In this document: piece by piece, positions 5,013 to 9,060 of the stretch
How the letters are laid out: every line of letters starts with the position of its first letter
Position numbering within the stretch: position 1 is the stretch's first letter
Source of the DNA: Euryarchaeota archaeon UBA88
GTDB taxonomy: Archaea > Thermoplasmatota > Poseidoniia > Poseidoniales > Poseidoniaceae
Assembly: GCA_002499545.1 (NCBI GenBank)
Contig: DAME01000009.1
Location: 23,732 to 32,791, forward strand
Length of the DNA: 9,060 nucleotides
Reading direction: 5' to 3'
Translations under genes and position numbers: made by a program
The notes under the pieces: model-generated
Told to the model about the DNA's origin: nothing
The model's input: the letters and a program-made list of their open reading frames with translations, nothing else
The model's database searches: none

Positions 5013-7019
5013 ATGCAACAACGACTTCTGGTCAAAGACAGCGGAGCCGCAGACCAAGTGATTACCTATGCATTTGTGGGACTGGTTATCGTCAGCCTTC
5101 TTTCAGCAACCGCCTATTTCGCATTGGGTGGAGATGATAACGAAGAAGCTGACTCGGTTGAAGCAGCGTGGGTCGACCCCGTTGTTGAGATTGAAGACGA
5201 TCAGCACAGTCACTCCGATTTGTTAGCTCATCGTTTGCAGACCGATAATATGCAACTCATCGATTATCACAACCTCAATTGCGACGGGAATGTTGCCCCT
5301 CCTGCCGAACTTGACAACGTTGCTGGCCGACCATGCTACCCTGAATACAAGAACGTTGGACCAACACCAGGCGACTCTTCAGAGATTTCGATTGAAGGTA
5401 ATTTCATGGAAGATTGTGTCAAACACCCTGACGGAACCGGCGGCTGCTACGCATATGTTTCATCCTACAACCAATTCGAAATCTTGGATATTTCCAAGCC
5501 CAACAACATCACTCTGCTCTCTACATACTACGCAGAGGTTGGTCGAATGATCGACATCAAGGTGACACCAGACAACAACTGGGTTCTTGTCAATCACGAA
5601 CTGACAAACAGCGATTTAGATCCAATTCCACAAGACGATGATGCGAACAGTGGTGCAAACCGCTTAGACGTTATTTCCGTCGTCAATAAGAACGAACCAA
5701 TCAAGGTTGCAGAATGGAACAATCCGCCCGCAGGTTTCCACAACCAAGACATGCATGTTGACTGTGACTGGGAGCCAGCCAACCCCTTGTGGGCTGCTGA
5801 AGAATGCCACCTCTTCTTGTACGGCGCTGACCCGTATCCTGAAATGGTCGAAGGCGATTCTGGGACTTTCTACAAAGGAACTCAAATTTTCTACGTTCCT
5901 CTCGGATTTGAATCCTGGAACCCTATGTCAACTGATGAACAGCAAAATGACAGTCGGCAAATTCTACGCTGGGGTGGATACTCTCCCGAACCCGATACCA
6001 CCTGTGGCGGTTCAATATTCAATCACGACAACGTCTTCCACATCCACCCAATTACTGGACAGAAACTCCTCTATGTCTCATATTGGGACGCAGGACTACG
6101 AATTGTGGATGTTTCAAATCCACCAAACATACCTGACCCAGAAGGTGTTTCTTGGCCTCAAAACAACGAGGTTGGACGATGGCTTGGATGTCCAAGTGCA
6201 AGCGATGGATGGTACGGACCTGACGGTGGCGGCCATGCAAACATGACTTCTGAAGAATGGGGTGGAAGCAGTGGCGCACTCAACGGTAACGGATGGATTC
6301 ACTATGCTGTTCCTTACGACCACTTGTTGTGCAACGGTGCCAAAGACACTGATCCAATGGAAACATGGGATGCAGAATGTGGAACGGGACCTGAAGACGC
6401 GGAATTTGGAATTAACTGGCGGCATCTCACCATGATTGCTCCAGAATATGGTACGAACACAAACCATACCGGATACATTTGGACCATCGATACGACCGAC
6501 CCTGCTAAGCCGTTCTTGCTCAGCAAGTGGAAGCTCCCTGGTTCAAGCATTCTTCCTGACGGAACCGAACACCCACACCACTACATCCCTGGCGGTTACA
6601 TCTACAGTCCTCACAACGGTGACACCGGTACCAACGGAAACGTCTACTGGACGCACTACCATGCAGGAAACTGGGTTACCGACCACAGCCAAATCTGGAA
6701 CGATATTCAGTGGGTTGACGGCGTCGTAGCACCTGAAATTGGCTATCCAGCCATCGAACAATTGGCTGAAACCAAGACCATGGGCTACTTCTTGCCTTCC
6801 GGTCCAACATGGATGGAAGACCCTAAGGAAACCCTTGGCTATGATATGGCCGACTGCTGGGCATCGTGTATGATTCCATTCGATTGGGGATTACAGTACG
6901 ACCCTCGAGGTTACCTGTTCATTTCCGAAATGGTCTCCGGAGTGTATGTCGTCCAAATGGATGAAGACAAGAACCCGAACTTTGTCTATCCGCCACTCTA
7001 CCCGGCAACAGATGAATGA
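5013..7019 (+). CDS. Membrane-anchored LVIVD-type beta-propeller surface protein
   Basis: The 668-residue protein has a short basic N-terminus, one membrane helix (about 18-38), an acidic spacer (41-63) and a large region that should lie outside the cell. Repeated blade-like strands of the LVIVD type are visible: YVSSYNQFEILDISKP (148-163), NRLDVISVVNKNEPIKVAEW (216-235), LLYVSYWDAGLRIVDVSNP (352-370), GYIWTIDTTDPAKPFLLSKW (487-506) and GYLFISEMVSGVYVVQMDE (633-651). Histidines cluster at 243/248, 338/343/345, 520/522/523, 534 and 548/550, which suggests a metal site as in selenium-binding-protein-like propellers, but this is inference. There are exactly twelve cysteines (several in close pairs, such as 135/145, 251/265 and 615/619), fitting extracellular disulfides. 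Sequons occur at Asn165, 312, 410 and 484. An in-frame GTG at 5001 would add four residues. Substrate and function are unknown. Confidence 0.82.
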   Translation: MQQRLLVKDSGAADQVITYAFVGLVIVSLLSATAYFALGGDDNEEADSVEAAWVDPVVEIEDDQHSHSDLLAHRLQTDNMQLIDYHNLNCDGNVAPPAELDNVAGRPCYPEYKNVGPTPGDSSEISIEGNFMEDCVKHPDGTGGCYAYVSSYNQFEILDISKPNNITLLSTYYAEVGRMIDIKVTPDNNWVLVNHELTNSDLDPIPQDDDANSGANRLDVISVVNKNEPIKVAEWNNPPAGFHNQDMHVDCDWEPANPLWAAEECHLFLYGADPYPEMVEGDSGTFYKGTQIFYVPLGFESWNPMSTDEQQNDSRQILRWGGYSPEPDTTCGGSIFNHDNVFHIHPITGQKLLYVSYWDAGLRIVDVSNPPNIPDPEGVSWPQNNEVGRWLGCPSASDGWYGPDGGGHANMTSEEWGGSSGALNGNGWIHYAVPYDHLLCNGAKDTDPMETWDAECGTGPEDAEFGINWRHLTMIAPEYGTNTNHTGYIWTIDTTDPAKPFLLSKWKLPGSSILPDGTEHPHHYIPGGYIYSPHNGDTGTNGNVYWTHYHAGNWVTDHSQIWNDIQWVDGVVAPEIGYPAIEQLAETKTMGYFLPSGPTWMEDPKETLGYDMADCWASCMIPFDWGLQYDPRGYLFISEMVSGVYVVQMDEDKNPNFVYPPLYPATDE

Positions 7020-7036
7020 GGTCAAACTGCATTCTT

Positions 7037-7927
7037 CTACGGCGTTTGCGTATCCTCAAAATACGTGACACCGGTGAGTTCGCAGCTGACAGCCCAAAGT
7101 TTCTGAGCGGTCTGCTCGTTTCGAGCACGGGACGTCATCTTGGCCCGTCCAGTCCACCCGTGCATTTCTCCGCGCTTGGTAACCCCCCAATATCCGTAGG
7201 TCAGTGCTTCTTCTTCAGTCGCTGCATAGAGACAAGGTGCGGCTCCTTTCTTCGCATTCATTCCCAAAAAAAGATCGAAGAACCGAACGACCAGTGAATG
7301 ACGCTGCAAGTCGGTCGAAGACCAACCCGGATGACAACCGAGAGAAGAAACGCTTGATTTTCGAGCCTTGAGACGGCGCTCAAGTTCCAAAGCAAACATC
7401 AGATTGGCAAGCTTACTCTGTGAATAGGAAGCCCAACGAACGTAACGTTTCCTCTCACTGTGAAGATCATCAAAATCAATTTTACCGCTCTTGTGGGCGA
7501 TACTTGCCATCGTGAGAATCCGAGCCTTTGGGGCCGCCTCAAGAAGAGGAAGTAGACGGCCGGTGAGGGCGAAGTGACCGAGATGATTGGTCCCGAATTG
7601 AAGTTCAAAGCCGTCTTTCGTGGTTGACTTAGGAGGAATCATCACACCGGCATTGTTGATCAAAAGGTCGAGGTGTTGGTAGGTGGAGTGCATGCGCTCA
7701 CTGAACTCTTTCACGCACTGTAAGTCTGCTAAATCAAGGTGTTCGACAGCGACTTTTGCATTAGGGATGTCTGCGAGAATTCGGTCTTTAGCAGCCGTCG
7801 CTTTCTCGAGGTTGCGACACGCTAAAATCACGTGCGCACCCTTTGCAGCCAGCCCGTGCGCAATGTGGTAACCAGTGCCGGTGTTAGAACCAGTGACAAC
7901 GGCGATTTTACCCGATTGATTCGACAT
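7037..7927 (-). CDS. Classical short-chain dehydrogenase/reductase
   Basis: The 296-residue protein is a complete classical SDR with a Rossmann fold. Visible are the nucleotide-binding TGSNTGTG (12-19), Arg38 in ACRN, which favours NADP(H), Asp65 in LDLAD, NNAG (91-94), and the catalytic set Asn114, Ser142, Tyr168 and Lys172 (YSQSK), followed by HPGW..TDL (199-206). The closest pattern is the retinol dehydrogenase / WW-oxidoreductase / protochlorophyllide-reductase-like branch, which reduces or oxidises lipophilic carbonyls and alcohols; the substrate cannot be named from sequence. No signal peptide is seen. The ATG at 7927 is preceded by GGAA at 9 bases; an in-frame GTG at 7957 would add ten residues before the usual SDR start. 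It shares a 158-base divergent region with the DsrE-like gene and ends 17 bases from the propeller gene. Confidence 0.93.
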   Translation of the reverse strand: MSNQSGKIAVVTGSNTGTGYHIAHGLAAKGAHVILACRNLEKATAAKDRILADIPNAKVAVEHLDLADLQCVKEFSERMHSTYQHLDLLINNAGVMIPPKSTTKDGFELQFGTNHLGHFALTGRLLPLLEAAPKARILTMASIAHKSGKIDFDDLHSERKRYVRWASYSQSKLANLMFALELERRLKARKSSVSSLGCHPGWSSTDLQRHSLVVRFFDLFLGMNAKKGAAPCLYAATEEEALTYGYWGVTKRGEMHGWTGRAKMTSRARNEQTAQKLWAVSCELTGVTYFEDTQTP

Positions 7928-7988
7928 ATGTTCAGCTTCCCATTTCACGTACGCCACCTACACCAGTGCTTACTCCTGTTCCAATTGA

Positions 7989-7996
7989 CATATAAT
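7989..7996. promoter_or_regulatory. TATA-like box shared by divergent SDR and DsrE-like genes
   Basis: CATATAAT on the plus strand reads ATTATATG on the minus strand, so it could serve in both directions. Archaeal spacing gives starts of transcription near 8019 (plus) and 7966 (minus). The minus transcript would have a leader of about 40 bases before the ATG at 7927. I see no second TATA-like box in this 158-base region. Confidence 0.4.
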
Positions 7997-8085
7997 TTCA
8001 AGGTCGAAAAAGGTAAACAACATTCGTGAACACAAGCAATGTATCATTTGGGAAACCTCATATGATTCCAGTGAATGGAATTTTC

Positions 8086-8475
8086 ATGAGCAAAAAATAT
8101 TTTGTCAACTTTGTATCCGAACCGAAAAATGACACCTTGAAGACAATTGTGGGCATAGCGTGTGCCGCACGTGCCATCGCTGATGGGCACCAACTCAGTG
8201 TGTTCTTTGCTGCGGCTGGAACTCGATTACTGGAGCCAGCATACATCGAAGAACTCAACCAAGAAATGGGCCCTGATTCAAAGGCTGTCTCAGAAATGAT
8301 GGGAGCCATTATCGCAAATGCAACCCTTTTCTGCTCGTTTGCCTCGGTAAAGGCAACCCTTGGCCACAGTGAAGGGGACGGTGCGCTCATTGTCCCAGAC
8401 GATCAAATCACGTGGAGTGGCCCGCCTGGTGTCATCGAACTGAGCGCTGCATCTGACGTTCAACTCGTGTACTGA
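8086..8475 (+). CDS. DsrE/DsrF-like family protein
   Basis: With the ATG at 8086 this is a 129-residue soluble protein of the DsrE-like fold: a first strand KKYFVNFVSEP (3-13), a helix with AARAIADGHQLSVFFAAAGTRLLE (27-50; the typical alanine-rich helix, GH and following strand), and the later ANATLFCSFASVKATLG segment (78-93) with Cys83 at the place of the family's possible sulfur-carrying cysteine. DsrE relatives act in sulfur relay or in protein-protein complexes; the partner is unknown here. Two earlier in-frame starts exist, a GTG at 8026 and an ATG at 8062. The one chosen begins where the fold begins and has GGA seven bases upstream, but the TATA-like box at 7989-7996 would allow any of them. 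It is divergent from the SDR gene and upstream of the ABA4-like gene. Confidence 0.65.
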   Translation: MSKKYFVNFVSEPKNDTLKTIVGIACAARAIADGHQLSVFFAAAGTRLLEPAYIEELNQEMGPDSKAVSEMMGAIIANATLFCSFASVKATLGHSEGDGALIVPDDQITWSGPPGVIELSAASDVQLVY

Positions 8476-8503
8476 CCCGACATCGCATCAGTAACCGCCC
8501 GGC

Positions 8504-8519
8504 TCTGCTGGAGAGCAGA
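8504..8519 (+). other. Small hairpin in the DsrE/ABA4-like gap
   Basis: TCTGCT and AGCAGA form a 6-bp stem with a GGAG loop, 28 bases after the DsrE-like stop codon. No T-run follows, so it is not a typical terminator; it could be a processing site or chance. Nothing else is visible in the 101-base gap apart from the promoter and ribosome site listed separately. Confidence 0.25.
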
Positions 8520-8546
8520 TCACCAAAGTTAGTTTGACAAACGAGA

Positions 8547-8554
8547 TGTTATAG
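8547..8554 (+). promoter_or_regulatory. Possible TATA box of the ABA4-like gene
   Basis: TGTTATAG is centred 26.5 bases upstream of the GTG start at 8577, the spacing seen for the other leaderless candidates in this window. The match to the consensus is only partial. Confidence 0.3.
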
Positions 8555-8567
8555 GTGGAAAGCCACA

Positions 8568-8572
8568 GAGGT
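8568..8572 (+). promoter_or_regulatory. Shine-Dalgarno-like site before the ABA4-like GTG
   Basis: GAGGT ends 4 bases before the GTG at 8577 and supports this non-ATG start, since no in-frame ATG lies between it and the conserved N-terminus. It is at odds with a strictly leaderless transcript, so either this site or the TATA-like box at 8547 may be chance. Confidence 0.4.
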
Positions 8573-8576
8573 CTTT

Positions 8577-9017
8577 GTGGACATTTACGATTACTCATTT
8601 TTTGCCTCGACGATGTGGATAGGCCCTTTTTGGTTCGCAATGCTGGTGTATCCAGAACACGAAATGACCAAGAAAGTCATGCAGGGACCGTGGTTCTTCC
8701 TTGGACCAATCCTCATTTGGTGGGCTGTAACCATCGCTGACCCTCAGGGATTGATTGATCTGGCTAAAGACTCGACCAATCCTGCTGGTATCCTTGAGGG
8801 CCTTGCCGCCATTATGGGCTCGAAACCGGGCGCATCAGCCGCTTGGGCACACATGGTTGCAGGCGACATCTTCGTGACCCGATGGATGTGGCAGCGGTGC
8901 ATGGAGCACAACAGTCCGCGATGGGTCGCTGCAACAACCGTCTTCTTTGGCGTAATGCTGATGCCTGTAGGACTTGCACTGCACATGGCGCTTGTTCGAC
9001 CGACAATTCAGCAATGA
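8577..9017 (+). CDS. ABA4-like (DUF4281) integral membrane protein
   Basis: The 146-residue protein is strongly hydrophobic, with membrane segments at about 6-25, 38-54 and 117-139 and a possible fourth around 72-96. It shows the ABA4-family pattern: PWFFLGPILIWW (38-49) and the conserved AHMVAGDIFVTRWMWQ (91-106), which matches the family's H-x-x-A-x-D-x-F-V-x-R-W signature (His92, Asp97, Arg102, Trp103). In plants ABA4 is needed to make neoxanthin from violaxanthin; prokaryotic relatives are largely uncharacterised, so a carotenoid or isoprenoid link here is only a suggestion. The start is GTG, supported by GAGGT upstream. The stop codon overlaps the ATG of the next reading frame (ATGA, 9014-9017), implying co-transcription and coupled translation. 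Confidence 0.78.
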   Translation: MDIYDYSFFASTMWIGPFWFAMLVYPEHEMTKKVMQGPWFFLGPILIWWAVTIADPQGLIDLAKDSTNPAGILEGLAAIMGSKPGASAAWAHMVAGDIFVTRWMWQRCMEHNSPRWVAATTVFFGVMLMPVGLALHMALVRPTIQQ

Positions 9018-9060
9018 AGTTCTTCCAACCTCACGGACACTTTCAGACATCTCTTGATGC
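9014..9060 (+). CDS. Start of a coupled downstream gene (cut by window edge)
   Basis: An ATG at 9014 overlaps the stop codon of the ABA4-like gene as ATGA, the usual sign of translational coupling in an operon. The frame stays open for all 15 full codons to the window end and reads MKFFQPHGHFQTSLD. This is too short to assign a family. The tight overlap suggests that the product works with, or is expressed in step with, the ABA4-like membrane protein. A chance ATGA with a short open run cannot be excluded. Confidence 0.5.
   Translation, partial: MKFFQPHGHFQTSLD

Noticed and set aside
5707..6246. 179-codon plus-strand frame inside the propeller gene
   Set aside because: It lies wholly within the propeller coding region in another frame, has a Thr/Ser-rich low-information product and no start signals.

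Overview
The window looks like a piece of a planktonic archaeal genome, most plausibly a Marine Group II (Poseidoniales)-type euryarchaeon. The direct evidence for an archaeon is a complete ribosomal protein L15e gene, a family found in archaea and eukaryotes but not bacteria. TATA-like boxes centred about 25-27 bases upstream of several start codons, which fits leaderless or short-leader transcripts, point the same way. The placement in Marine Group II is inference: it rests on the mix of L15e with bacterial-type genes (RmuC, a TrmH-family methyltransferase, DsrE, an ABA4-like protein) and on the large acidic, sequon-rich surface proteins. No tRNA, rRNA, CRISPR array, insertion sequence or other mobile element was seen.

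Layout. 1-232: small two-helix YgaP-type membrane protein (+). 233-2625: three minus-strand genes, in transcription order a single-domain rhodanese, L15e and RmuC. 2676-3389: SPOUT (TrmH/SpoU) RNA 2'-O-methyltransferase (+). 3394-4191: zinc-ribbon protein with a PD-(D/E)XK-type nuclease core (-), AT-richer than its surroundings. 4242-4913: sequon-rich, membrane-anchored cupredoxin-like surface protein (-). 5013-7019: large N-terminally anchored LVIVD-type beta-propeller protein (+), divergent from the previous gene. 7037-7927: classical short-chain dehydrogenase (-). 8086-8475: DsrE-like protein (+). 8577-9017: ABA4-like (DUF4281) membrane protein (+). 9014 to the edge: the start of another gene, coupled to the ABA4-like gene by an ATGA overlap.

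Genes are packed tightly and alternate in strand. Three convergent pairs have 0, 4 and 17 bases between stop codons. Three divergent pairs share short promoter regions of 50, 99 and 158 bases. The most interesting parts are the divergent pair of extracellular anchored proteins (cupredoxin-like without visible copper ligands, and a His/Cys-rich propeller), the zinc-ribbon/nuclease fusion, and a 10-bp palindrome exactly midway between the rhodanese and methyltransferase start codons. The functions of the surface pair and of the nuclease are not known from sequence alone.
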